DNA of 41,955 bases from Gymnopus androsaceus JB14 (Eukaryota; Basidiomycota; Agaricomycetes; Agaricales; Omphalotaceae), in NCBI GenBank assembly GCA_009733575.1, contig ML769839.1:1895-43849 (forward strand), written 5' to 3'. Position 1 is the stretch's first letter. The number at the start of each line of letters is the position of its first letter. Both the position numbers and the translations under genes were made by a program. Under the pieces are notes generated by a model. The model was not told the origin of the DNA and did no database searches. It was given only the letters and a program-made list of their open reading frames with translations. This document shows positions 1 through 9,800 of the stretch, one piece after another.

Positions 1-1102
1 TGTAATGGTACTGGCGGATGGCGAGTGTTGTTTCCTTCCCAGTCGTGCATGCGAGGTCTTCCCAAGCAACCCGTGCAGCTCCTCCAGAGATGCTTCTTTC
101 CCCCTTGGTACCAACCAAACCTGTCTATTTCCGTGGGTAATGGGTGAGGGAAGTGTCCACTGTTCAAGCGTTAGACGTTTGGGAAAGTTTCTTAACGCGC
201 TGGATACTTCTTGATCCAAAGCACGTTGAAAACCACAGCAAGGTTGCATTGATTTTTCTGCGAAGACAAGGAAACTGACACCGGGGGTGACATGCTTGTA
301 CTGTAGTGGGCGTCCGCATTATCTCGGAACTTTCCCGTATTTGAATGGGTCATTACTCTCCTTCCGCCGCAGTCCCATCTCCCGCAGAAGGATGGGAAAC
401 GTGAGCCAGGTCGGCCAGGTGCAACGATTTCCGTCAGAATATCCTGCAGTCGGAAGTGGCTCGAGGACGGTCGAGGCCAATCATGTCCTCCCCGATCGGA
501 GTCCATCTCTATCAAAGATAGGGAGGGTTGTCGCCCTCGAGATAAAGCCCCCTTGGTACTGCTCCCTACGCCGTTGGAGCTAGTTCCAATTGTTAGCTTC
601 CAATTCTGACGTTCTTGTCGTGGCCTCCTGCGAGTATACAGCTCCATGTGGGGGTGCTTGTGGGATGTCTCCCCCTCAAAGAGTGGTGAGATAGTTTCGG
701 GCGGTTACACTCCACTTTCCATTTGACGTGTAGCGGAATTGCATTCGACCTAGATATTATCAGGGGAGATTCCTGATGATCCTGTAGTGCGGTAGCCCCC
801 AGGTAAAACGCCGACGTGGGCGGTTGAAGGGTCTGAATCTGTTGACCCTGTGCAACTGTCTGTATTGGCAGGTGTTGCCGATCAGGAGGTGCATAGGCTA
901 CCGCGGCTGTCGGAGGGGTAACCTCAGCGGGTAACGATCCAAATACCCTGTTGGTGCTGGATCCTTGGGATCCCGCAGAAAGGCGTTGTCCTCGTTCTCC
1001 CCATTGGTAATTCCCAAAGTCGGGAGCTTCTCGTTGTTGTTGTGTGTTACCCTCCTGTTGTCCAGCGGACGAGGAAGGTGGTACCGTGAACGTCCCCGAC
1101 AT
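1..1102 (-). pseudogene. Gag-like region, degenerate
   Basis: An ATG at 1102 opens a 169-codon reading frame rich in Gln, Ser and Pro (starts MSGTFTVPPSSSAG), right after the primer site where Gag is expected. After about base 660 the coding signal moves between frames: one stretch is open from 647 to 192 and another from about 212 to the window edge. No zinc knuckle or protease motif is seen before the edge. The Gag label comes from position; the sequence itself is not recognised. Frame changes suggest decay. Confidence 0.4.
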
Positions 1103-1118
1103 ATTCGACGACGGTTTG

Positions 1119-1129
1119 GTCTTGATATT
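1119..1129 (-). other. Self-complementary primer binding site
   Basis: The minus strand reads AATATCAAGAC. It is the exact reverse complement of GTCTTGATATT at 1509-1499 on the same strand, in the predicted R region. In Tf1-type elements the first 11 bases of the mRNA fold back and anneal to the primer site instead of using a tRNA. The site begins one base after the LTR end. Confidence 0.6.
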
Positions 1130-1130
1130 G

Positions 1131-1704
1131 TGTAAGACCGGGGTCGACGGTCTTAGGGAAAGGTACTGAAAGTAGCCTTGAGGCCTTTAGTATAAAAGGC
1201 GGGCGAGATCCGCAATCAAATATGCGTGCGGGTGGACTAGTCGAAGACTAGTAGTGAGAAGCGGGTGGATTGGGAATGCCAAAGCTCCCGAATGCGAGTT
1301 CCGAGTCTAGTTGTGTGAGCCGACGTCGAATAGTTCGACGGCGGCGAGTCTGATTGTCGTATGAGCTTGCTGGTAGTCAAGTCGACGCGTGAGTCGAAAA
1401 GCGGAAGCCAGAACAAGCGTGTATTGAGAAAAATAGATGAATTGACAAGAGTATAAGAAAATAGAGAGAAAACAAGAGATACAGGAGGTAAACAAGTTAA
1501 TATCAAGACAAGGGGTCCTCTAAGGGAGTTTACAGGTTATATAGGTGCGGGATGTAGGATTGGTGAATAGTAGGTATGTACGGAAGTAGCCGGGATACGT
1601 CGTAGGTTTAGCGGGCGGTTGTCAGGTCAGTAGGGTAGGTTATGCATATGATCGGAAGGGTTTGGGGGTTGAGGATAGTGAAAACGGTGGTACTGGGCAT
1701 GACA
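1131..1704 (-). repeat. 5' LTR of the gypsy-like element
   Basis: On the minus strand the LTR probably starts with TGTCATGCCC at 1704 and ends ...GGTCTTACA at 1131, one base from the primer site. Length is about 574 bp. The 3' boundary is well supported by the adjacent primer site. The 5' boundary is inferred from a plausible TG start, because no second LTR copy is available. A TATA box at 1544-1536 and a pyrimidine-rich leader downstream of 1509 fit a U3-R-U5 organisation. Confidence 0.5.
1536..1544 (-). promoter_or_regulatory. TATA box of the LTR promoter
   Basis: The minus strand reads TATATAACC here. It lies about 34 bp upstream of base 1509, where the self-priming model independently places the transcript start. 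That agreement between a core promoter and the expected 5' end is the main support. Confidence 0.5.
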
Positions 1705-1733
1705 AAGTGCTCAACTGTTTCTGGTACATTGCA

Positions 1734-2150
1734 GTAAAGATGGACACGAGTCCGGATCCGGGTTGACCCGGATCCGCCAGACAGGTACCTGTGGCCTCAA
1801 AGGGCTGACCTGTGACCTGCCCCGGATCCGTGGCAGGTATACCTGCAGGTACCTGTATGACCTGTTGAAAAATTTTAATCCAGGTTTTCAGTACTTGTTA
1901 CTAGTTGTTAGTAATAAATCTTATGCCATTGCGTCCAGTAATAAGTATCAACATCAAATAGCATGGACTGGAAGTAATACAATGACTACCTTTTTTGATA
2001 CAGTACTTGTACTTATTTAGCCTAAGCTTTGTCAGTACTATACTAGTGTTGTATTAGCATTAACAACTTAATAATTATAGGATTTTGAGAGCATATAAAG
2101 ACCCAGGGCTCACCTGTGTGTACCTGGACTAACCAGAAATACAGGTACCT
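1734..2150. repeat. AT-rich segment with CAGGTACCTG-type repeats
   Basis: A near-perfect palindrome of CGGATCCGGGT arms sits at 1753-1776. It is followed by several copies of the palindrome AGGTACCT (about 1784, 1848 and 2143), the variant AGGTATACCT (about 1836), and CGGATCCG again near 1823. The middle (1860-2100) is AT-rich and has no convincing gene. Dense short inverted subterminal repeats around an AT-rich core resemble a non-autonomous hAT-like element, but I could not find matching ends or a target duplication. Confidence 0.3.
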
Positions 2151-2337
2151 GCATTTCATAACCATATAAGATTATTATAAGGTAACATTAATTATATTCT
2201 GTAGTCTACTATATGTGTTAGGCACCATCACATAGTCCTAGCATTACACTTACTAGTAGAAAACTAGTAATACTAGCTATTACCACTGGTATGCTGTACC
2301 TAATGCTTAAGCTGTAACTTAGTCTGGATATACTAAT

Positions 2338-2440
2338 TCCAGAGAACTCCAGAGACTCTGGAGATGCCAGAGCCCCTGGAGAGCCTATTTTGACAGCTGT
2401 CAGAATCTCTAGGGTCTCTGGAGCTAGCAGCTTCTCCATA
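2338..2440. repeat. Cluster of CTCCAGAG/CTCTGGAG palindromes
   Basis: Within about 100 bp the sequence alternates CCAGAG and CTCTGGAG units: CTCCAGAGACTCTGGAG, then CCAGAGCCCCTGGAG, TTGACAGCTGTCAG and GGTCTCTGGAG. The density of inverted units is far above the surrounding DNA. It may be the other end of the AT-rich element that begins near 1734, or an independent structure. Confidence 0.35.
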
Positions 2441-2459
2441 CCGAGAGCCTTGGTATGCC

Positions 2460-3320
2460 CAATTTCCTAAGGTGACGGCGGTCTAGAAACAAAAAATTCT
2501 GCCGGATTATCTCCGTGCCTTAGAGCTAGCTTGGTAAAAATGATCATATTTTTTGCGTGAACATTTTTGTGTTGTAATTCCGATGTCGGTCCGAATTCCT
2601 ATTCGCCAGAGGGAGAGCAAGACCGCCCGGAAGACCCTTTGGAAGGTTCGTTAAAATACTAGGATTTAATTTCGCAACTTATGTATTTCTGCAGGTCTCT
2701 GACCGTGCGCTATGAAATACGGGGCCGTCAACACGCAGGTATGAGTAACGTTCTGCTGCATTTTACATTCGCTAATTATTACCTTTTTTAGATTTGACGT
2801 TGAGCTTTCTGAGGCTCAATGGCCACGAGAAGCTGCTCATCATCGCCATCAACGATTGAGCGCGCAGCGATCCTTTCCCCGCTACCACCACCCTCTTCAA
2901 TGTCAAGACCGCAGATACCTTTTCTCCGCCAAATCAACAACTGAACTTGCTGCGGTAGGACATCGGATTAGGGAAGGGGATTAGAGTTGAGGGTTTTTGG
3001 TCTAGAGGGAGAATTTGTTGGGTTTAGTGTGTAGATTTTATTATTATTTCGGATTGCTAACTAAATTACAATCATTTAGGCATAGCTCACGAGCTCCTGG
3101 TCTCAGATGGAAGGTTAAATCTTAGGGTGTAAATTCACAGCTCTCTCAAGGTACAACTGACGTTCCGCTGCATATCTACGTTGGCTAATTATTAAACCAG
3201 TAAGGTTCTCGTTGAGCTTTATAAAAGCTCAACGTCAATGCTCATCATTGGACGCTTTAATCAACAGCGCCGTTATCAGATGATTTGAGCGCCACACTCT
3301 TTCGTTACGACCACCAGAGC
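2460..3320. other. Intergenic DNA with a diverged direct repeat, no clear gene
   Basis: A block around 2735-2855 is similar to a block around 3155-3260. Shared words include ACGTTC.GCTGCAT, GCTAATTATTA and GTTGAGCTTT, then a run with TGCTCATCAT. The spacing between shared words differs, so this is an old duplication. Short reading frames exist but none is recognised. Confidence 0.3.
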
Positions 3321-3924
3321 ATATGCTGGGTTCTCGAGCATTCAACGCCCCTGAACGCGGTGAGGAGGTAAGCTGTTACCATTTATATACCTATGCTATA
3401 ACACTAATGGTTTGCGCTATAACTTTAGGGTTCCGCTTAACGATCCATGGACTACGTTGCCCTAGAGCCAATCAAACGCAGGTCATCAATGTCTGTCATC
3501 CATACGTCTCAATGCGAAGGATATAGGGAGGCTCGAGGTACAATTTTACTGGTTCTAGGTATGTTCCATCCTTTCTCAATAATTATTTTCAATAACTTGA
3601 TGCCCATTAGATCATTCTCGAATCTGAACTTTCAACTTGCCTGGATCCAATGACGCCCCATGATACCTTGAATCCTGTCTCGCTCTAGCACTGTGCATCT
3701 GCGCACGTGCCATACCTTCACTCTCCGCATCTCGACATCCCTGGAGCTGGAATATAGCATTATCAACGAGGTCGTTTACACTAAGTGGGTTTCATTGAGG
3801 ATAATCGTAGGCGGCATCAAATTAGAGGGTGCACTGGGCCCAACTGAAATCAACACCCTGTCCCATTTGCATTACAAGGGCCTCCAGCATGTTGTCGCGG
3901 CAGCTGTCTGCTGCTCTAACACCC
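3321..3924. other. No recognisable gene
   Basis: Reading frames of 60-80 codons exist on the plus strand but change frame with no consistent intron pattern, and I recognise none of the translations. Treated as non-coding or fully decayed sequence. Confidence 0.3.
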
Positions 3925-4215
3925 CTACATGAACATTGTATGGCACCCGTTCAAATTTCGACCTTTTGATGCACTTGACCCAAATTCCGGTCGATTCACC
4001 CACTCACTATTGTCTTCACCATTTATTCCAGGTATTAACCGCCAGCGCTGACCCTCTAGCTGGTCACGCCTCCTCAGGCACTCCATTTCCAAGTACATCT
4101 CCAGCATGAGGGCCAGCACCGTATTCTGCTCTTCCCACTTCTCCGCCTTCAGCTCCCTTTCTCTTGTTGCCCAAATTTTCAAAGACGGTTGGTTCCTAAA
4201 ACTCGTGCACTGCAA
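3925..4215 (-). pseudogene. Coding-like relic, unknown protein
   Basis: A 96-codon minus-strand frame has the charged, Leu/Met/Glu-rich composition of a helical protein (for example LALMLEMYLEMECLRRRDQ). Its 5' end overlaps the plus-strand ABC transporter fragment that starts near 4200, so it is probably cut there. I do not recognise the family. It may be the tail of a gene truncated by the rearrangement that brought the ABC fragment. Confidence 0.25.
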
Positions 4216-4478
4216 GCTCGGACTGACGTTTCATCAATAACCGAGATGTTGATGACGATCATCACTCTCAGGCACGTGCGCAAGATGCCTGTTGGGGATA
4301 CTGCTATTCGAGGTGTCTCCGGAGGTGAGAAGAAACATGCTTCCATTGCTGAAGCTTTGGCTACAAGAATGCGATTTGGATCCTGGGACAAGTATGTTGA
4401 TTTTGTTTTGATTTTTGCCGACATGTGCTGATGTAATTCTAGCTCTACTCATGGTCTTGATTTGTCTATTGCCCAGAT
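4200..4478 (+). pseudogene. PDR-type ABC transporter, fragment of the first nucleotide-binding domain
   Basis: The translation contains the hallmark region of a fungal pleiotropic-drug-resistance ABC transporter: TLRHVRKMPVGDTAIRGVSG, then GGEKKHASIAEALATR (signature motif region), then SWDN, then after a 51-nt GT-AG intron (4391-4441) STHGLDLS. The intron sits between WDN and ST, so a splice site is preserved. Walker A lies upstream and is absent. Homology stops near 4475, where an NCS1 permease begins. Substitutions in the signature and Walker B neighbourhood (MRFGSWD) suggest decay. The matching second-domain fragment is at 6073-6331. Confidence 0.6.
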
Positions 4479-4479
4479 A

Positions 4480-6072
4480 CCAGAATGTGGCAGATTTTTG
4501 CAGTCTGGTTTTCCGCGATATGGGGTGCGTCTTCATCTCACTCCCTTATTACCGAAAGTTGACGACAATGTAGGATGAGTACAGGCACCCTGGGTCTGAT
4601 ATTCTTCGCTTTGAACTTTCACGAGTCTATAATGGTGCTCGTTATTGCGGGCGTAATGCAAGTTTCTTCCCATCTTCATCTCCAGAATAAGCTGATATCC
4701 GTTTCATAGATGTTGCCTTGTCCCCGCTTACTTGTGCGAACATCTCAAATCGCGCACCCTAGAGCCGTACTAATCAATCCTATCATCTACAGCATGGTCT
4801 TCGGTCCTAAACTCGGTACGCGTACAATGGTACAGAGCCGTTTCTCTTTCGGGTGCGTTTCACCTCCCCTCCATCTGGGCAAGTTCCTCGCACTCTTAAT
4901 GGATACTACGGCGCTATGCTTCCCGCTGCCCTTAATGTCTTTTCACAAATCGGATGGCCCATCATCATTTCCATCGTGAGTGGCCAAGTACTCGCAGCCG
5001 CCTCGACACACCTAAACGATACCGCTGGCATTTTTATCATCGTCATTATCTCCTTCATGGTCAGCTACTGCCTCATTTGTCCTACTTCTGGTGTCATAAT
5101 CAGTACTAAATCTTCCTGCGATACAGCTCTCTTTCTGTGGGTACAAAGCCCTTCACTGGTATGAGCCCTACATCTGGGTTCCTAGTGTCGCGCTCTTTAT
5201 CGCGCTCCTCGGCGTAGGAGGCAAACAACTCGCTGCGCAGATTCCGATTCTCAACGCATCCTCCCCAGCTGCCACTGCAGGCATGCTGATTGCGTATGAA
5301 ACCACTGCTGGTGCATCGGACTTGACGTGGTGTTCATTCGCAGCTGATGAGGCCAAGGCGCCAACGTCAGTCTACCAATCGTTATACTTGTTTCTTTCTG
5401 CTTACCAGATTCAAAATAGATGGAAGATCTTCTCGTGGGCATACGGTGGTATTTTCACGTCTGCAGTGCGTTTACTCCGCGCATTCTTTCTGCGACTTTA
5501 TGTAACTACTTTTTCATTTGTAGTTCGCAGGCCATATCCTCAGTGCAGCTTTTTCTGCTGCCGCTCCCGCTGTATCCTCTTGGGAAACAGGATTGGGTGA
5601 TGGGGAAGACTTTGGCCGCTTCCTCGTTGCGATTTTAGAACCCATTGGGGGATTTGGGAAGTTTATTGTTGTCTGTCATCTTAAAGAAGTTGTATAACCT
5701 TGAATTAGGCGTTATTTTAATGAGTATCTCTCCCATGTTTACAAAAGTCCCGATATATATATATTCTCTCATTTGTACAGCAATGTGAGTCCAAATGTAT
5801 TCCCAGTATCTTTCTGAGCTAAAGGCACGCAGCTCCCCTTACTAAAGTCATTCCTATCACCATCGTTGGGGCTACTTACTTTTTTTACTGTGTTTGAGGA
5901 CGTTTTGAGTAAGTATTTCATCCGCTCTTTCTCCATTCTTCTCTTCCTCAACCAACTCGGCAGATCTAATCGGCTACTGGGCCACCTCCTACTCTTCCAT
6001 CGTCCTCTGCGAGCACTTCATCTTCTGGTGGAACGATTTCTCGCGGTACCACATCCCAGACTGGAACACCCC
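4480..6072 (+). pseudogene. NCS1 family purine-cytosine permease, degenerate
   Basis: Successive exons follow the order of a fungal FCY2-like cytosine/purine-H+ symporter: RMWQIFAVWFSA, STGTLGLIFFALNF, VPAYF, FGPKLGTRTMVQSRFSFG, AMLPAALNVFSQIGWPI, WYEPYIWVPSVALFIALLGV, ASDLTWCSFAAD, the AILEPIGGFGKF region, TVFEDVL and [16 protein letters not shown]. Hydrophobic helices recur. Introns are short and many are still spliceable (for example donor 5909, acceptor about 5963). Lesions: a frame change near 4710, a lost acceptor AG before 4900, and frame changes around 5090-5130. The family normally has about 500 residues and 12 helices. The last exon runs in frame into ABC transporter sequence. Confidence 0.65.
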
Positions 6073-6331
6073 ATCCAATTTGCCGGAAACCTTCTCCTGG
6101 AAATCTCTCGACTATGTTGTTCCCGTTCCTGATGGTCATGGGAAGCTGTTGGACGATGTTTCTGGATTCGTTGTTCCCGGCAAACTGACTGCTTTAATGG
6201 GTGAATCTGGAGCTGGTAAAAAAACGCTTTTGAATGTTTTTGCTCAATGGGTTAGCACCGGTGTTGTTACAGGTGATATGCTTGTTAGTGGGCAGCCACT
6301 GCCTAATGATGTTTCTGGATTCGTTGTTTGA
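6073..6331 (+). pseudogene. PDR-type ABC transporter, fragment of the second nucleotide-binding domain
   Basis: Directly after the permease motif WNTPSNLPE the same frame continues as [35 protein letters not shown], then [12 protein letters not shown]. This is the start of NBD2 of a fungal PDR transporter. The usual GESGAGKTTLLN P-loop has KK in place of KT, which replaces a P-loop Thr next to the catalytic Lys. The frame stops at 6331 after a second copy of the words encoding NDVSGFVV. The rest of the domain and the final membrane helices are missing. Confidence 0.65.
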
Positions 6332-6847
6332 GCGGGGCAGCGCAGGTTCAACGACATATGCTCGAGGTCCTAGCTTGCCTTTCTACGATGTTTATAGTTA
6401 CACTTCAATTCATGTACATAATACTATGTGAAGCTTAGTGCCAATTAATCGCCAGCAGTCTGGTGGTATTTAATGTAAATTGAGATAAAATATGAGTTAT
6501 ACATATAAGATATGACTTCCAAAATGAGTTGCGAAAGCGAGTTATGGCATCCGCGCGATTTTTGTCCAAGGACCTTCATATAGTGTCCTGGGGGAATTCC
6601 ATCAGACCGTCTCTTCATGCTATAGGCAGATTTTTGGCTACATTGTTTTGCTTCCTCTAATGATCTTCTAGGCTGACGCTTATATCAAAGATTCTATTTC
6701 AATTCTGTATCGTGACTATGTGCAATGTATTCTACATAAAATGCTTTTCATCCTTGTACAAGCCTTTCTCACTGGTCTACCTCTAGGCTTGGATTCGCCT
6801 GAATTATGACTGTGAAGCATGGACTACAAATCTTCATTCCAGCTGGG
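6332..6847. other. AT-rich spacer, nothing recognised
   Basis: There are no long reading frames and no repeat that I can match elsewhere in the window. It separates the end of the ABC fragment from the 3' end of the minus-strand gene that stops at 6848. Confidence 0.4.
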
Positions 6848-9800
6848 CTAACCCCACAATGTGATATCTTCATCCTCAGAACCTTCACCTTCGAAGCCTT
6901 CATCCTCCAACCCAATTCGCTGCATTGCTCTGGATCGATTGGAATCCTGGATTTGGTGGCGCTCGGTAGGTAGCTCATCCTCAGAGCCTTCATCCTCCGA
7001 CTCAATTCGCTGTATTGCTCTAGATCGGTCATAGTGCTGGATTCGGCGGCGCTTCGTGGGTAGCTCGTCTTCAGAGCCATTATCCTCCCTTTTCTGACTG
7101 CCTTCATCTTCTGACACAGATTGATTGGGTTTTTGGATTTGGCAGTGCTTCGCATGGTCCTTTGATTGGTACGACTGTGTTCTTTTCCTCTTGGCCACTG
7201 GGGAGGCAGACTTGGAGACCAATGGCCTTGTGAGAAAAGAGGTGGGTTGCGCAGATGAGTCATCAGTGTCTTCAGTGAAGATGACGGCAGGTATCTCTAC
7301 TGCAGAAGGGCGCCATTGTCTGCTGATAGATGTCTTATAAGTGGCGCTGCAAAACTGCGCCCAGGCGAGTCGATAAGAGACTCCATTGCTTTTGAACTCA
7401 GTAATCGACTGATACAAGGCAGTGTGTGCCTTTTCGTTCTGGTTGATAGAAAATTCTTGAAGTTGGGTCTGGTGACCAGCCCACTGCTGGACAGAAAACT
7501 CTATCTAAGGATGCCATTAGATGAATTGAGCTAGTGTAAAGAGCTAAAGCCTACCATGAGCATGGCTGCAGCCACAAGTTCTGGAGTTACATCTTCGAAA
7601 ACCGAACTTCCATTGAAGACTGGCGGACCCCTCTGCCCAAAGGCAAGTGTGGCTACCACCTCAATAAGAACCTCATCGCCAAAGTATTTCCAAACGGTCC
7701 TGCCCAAATGTATAACGCGCTGCAAAATATAGTCATCATTAGAGTAGCATTAAGGCTAGAGCATGGTTATTGGCCTTACTTTAGGTCCAAACTGAAACGG
7801 TCTTTGATCCAGGACTTGTCTGACCGACCCTTCCAGATGAAGGGCATAGTGGCGAGCGGAGTAGTTGGCAGCATGCAGGAGAGCTATCGTGGTGTTCTTT
7901 TTCCACTCCAGAACCGGAGATCGCTCCAAGCGGAAACTATCTAGCGAGGGGCCTTTCAGCTCATGAAGGTCCTGCATAGCAACACCAATTGAGGCGCATA
8001 ACCTTGCAACCTCCTCTGGCACCTTTGTTGCCCTGAAGAGTGCTGAAGGAGCATACAGGTGGTCTCCAGTACGCCGCGAATGCTGGGCCCCTATGTCTAA
8101 AATTGAGGCCATTGATGTCGAGATGGGCTTCAATAGATGAGGCATCTTTTCTCGAATGACAGCACTGATGAGTTGGCGGTGGGTTCTGGCATCTACACCC
8201 ATTAGACCAGACTTGAGAACTGCATTGATAGCGCTCCCTGTTGGTTTTTGAGTGGTTGCCTGGTTAAAACGAGGAAACTGGGCAAAAATGTAATGGTCGA
8301 CGGCAAAAAAATTAAGGTTATGTCGACCATCACCAAGTTGGCCCAACAACATGACAACCAGAGGCCTGAGAACACCCAAACCAAAACAACAAGATCTTTC
8401 CAACAAGTTCAGGTATCAGAGCGTACACTGGGTAGTCGGTATGTACTCGACCTTTCCAAACAGGATTGCTAAAAAAGGTGTGGCCATTATACTTCCTTAA
8501 ATTGCGTTGGTTTTCCTCATTTTCAATAGCCCTGTGTTTGAGGGCAGCTGCTTGGAAGTCTCGGAATGGCACCCCAGAACACGAGTATATGACATCAAGG
8601 ATATTGGAAAAGAGTGCTTCCAAAGGCCCCAGTAGCTTTCGGATGATGGATTCGGTGGTGTATTTTGGAATATGCACTTCACTAGCTAGCTGCTGGCAGT
8701 ATCGAAGGTTATCCGGGCGATCAAAGAGGGATTCGGCATTGCTGAAGTCATCCTTTAGAAGGGTAGAGTCAAATTTGTTGTAGACTTTGGAAAGACCAGG
8801 TATGAGTTTGCCCACTTCTACCTCCAACGCTCTGATTTTAATACGTATAGCGTTGCTCCACTGGACAAGATTCAACCCATGCTGTTTCCCGCAGTAGTCA
8901 AGAGTTAAAATTGTCCCAGCTTCATCCCAGCGTGCCATGGTTGATGAGACCTCGTTACGACCAGGGCTATGAGTCCTCTTCCAATAACACAATTCGCGTG
9001 CATAGGTAGTGGAGACACTGCCCTCTTGGGTCCAAATGCGGTTCGCTTCAATTTGACTGATAGCAGTAGGGCTAGTTAGAAGATCGAAACCTCATTGAAG
9101 TATGCAGTATGCTTACGCTATCAGAGGACTGGGCCCTGCTGTCTGGGCGAAGCTAGGAGATGACTCTGCTGTGGAGAGTGAACTTTGGCCTTGAGTCATG
9201 AGTTTTCAGAAGCTGGGCGTAGTCTTCTGGTCTCTCTGTACTTTGACCTCTGCATCCTCAGACTCCCCATCGCTTATTTCCCCTTCATTGCCTCCTTCCT
9301 CAGCCTCCTTGTCACCTTCTTCCTCTTCCTCTTCCTCTTCCAGTCCAAGGAACACAGCTAAGGGGCTGACCATGGCTTCAGCATCGACTTTTTCGTAGCT
9401 TAAGGGATAGGAATAGTCTCCTTCAGGAAAGTAGGCATCGTGAAGCGAGGTTGCCAGCAAAAGATGGCAGTTTTTGGCACAAAAGCCAGTAAAGGTTCTC
9501 GCCTCTGCAAGCTTTCCTTGGCGATTGAACATCAACAAACTGATGGTTGTCTCCAGAAGCCCCAGTGGAGGATTCTCTACTTGTTCATCCTGGCAGTTAT
9601 GGAGGACTGTAAGTGCAATTTTATGGAACGTTGGTGCAAGATCCTCCATGGAAGGCAGAATTTGATAGCTATCAGGGTCTGGAGAGGAGTTGGGGTCAAC
9701 GTAAAAAAGAAGGAGCTCAAACAGGTCAATTTGTTCATTGGTTAGAAGGAGTTGCCACCCTCTAAAGTCGATTCCTTCACGCGAGAGGTGAAAAAAGCGG

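Larger units (their letters stand above)
1..1704 (-). mobile_element. Ty3/gypsy LTR retrotransposon, Tf1/sushi-like, 5' part
   Basis: Read on the minus strand, this is an LTR (1704 to 1131), a primer site (1129-1119) and the start of an internal region that runs off the window at base 1. The key evidence is an exact 11-nt complementarity between the predicted first bases of the transcript (1509-1499) and the primer site, which is the self-priming arrangement known from Tf1/sushi-type chromoviruses. No reverse transcriptase or integrase is in the window, so the class rests on the priming signature and layout. The 3' LTR and target duplication would lie outside the window. Confidence 0.6.

Noticed and set aside
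3323..3932. Plus-strand frames of 60-80 codons as a small gene cluster
   Set aside because: Frames overlap, lack consistent introns and match no family I know.
8202..8472. Alternative frames around 8200-8470 as a separate gene
   Set aside because: Better explained by one frameshift in the recombinase-like protein near 8373.
9320..9350. Trinucleotide repeat as a microsatellite of interest
   Set aside because: It simply encodes a Glu run in the minus-strand protein.
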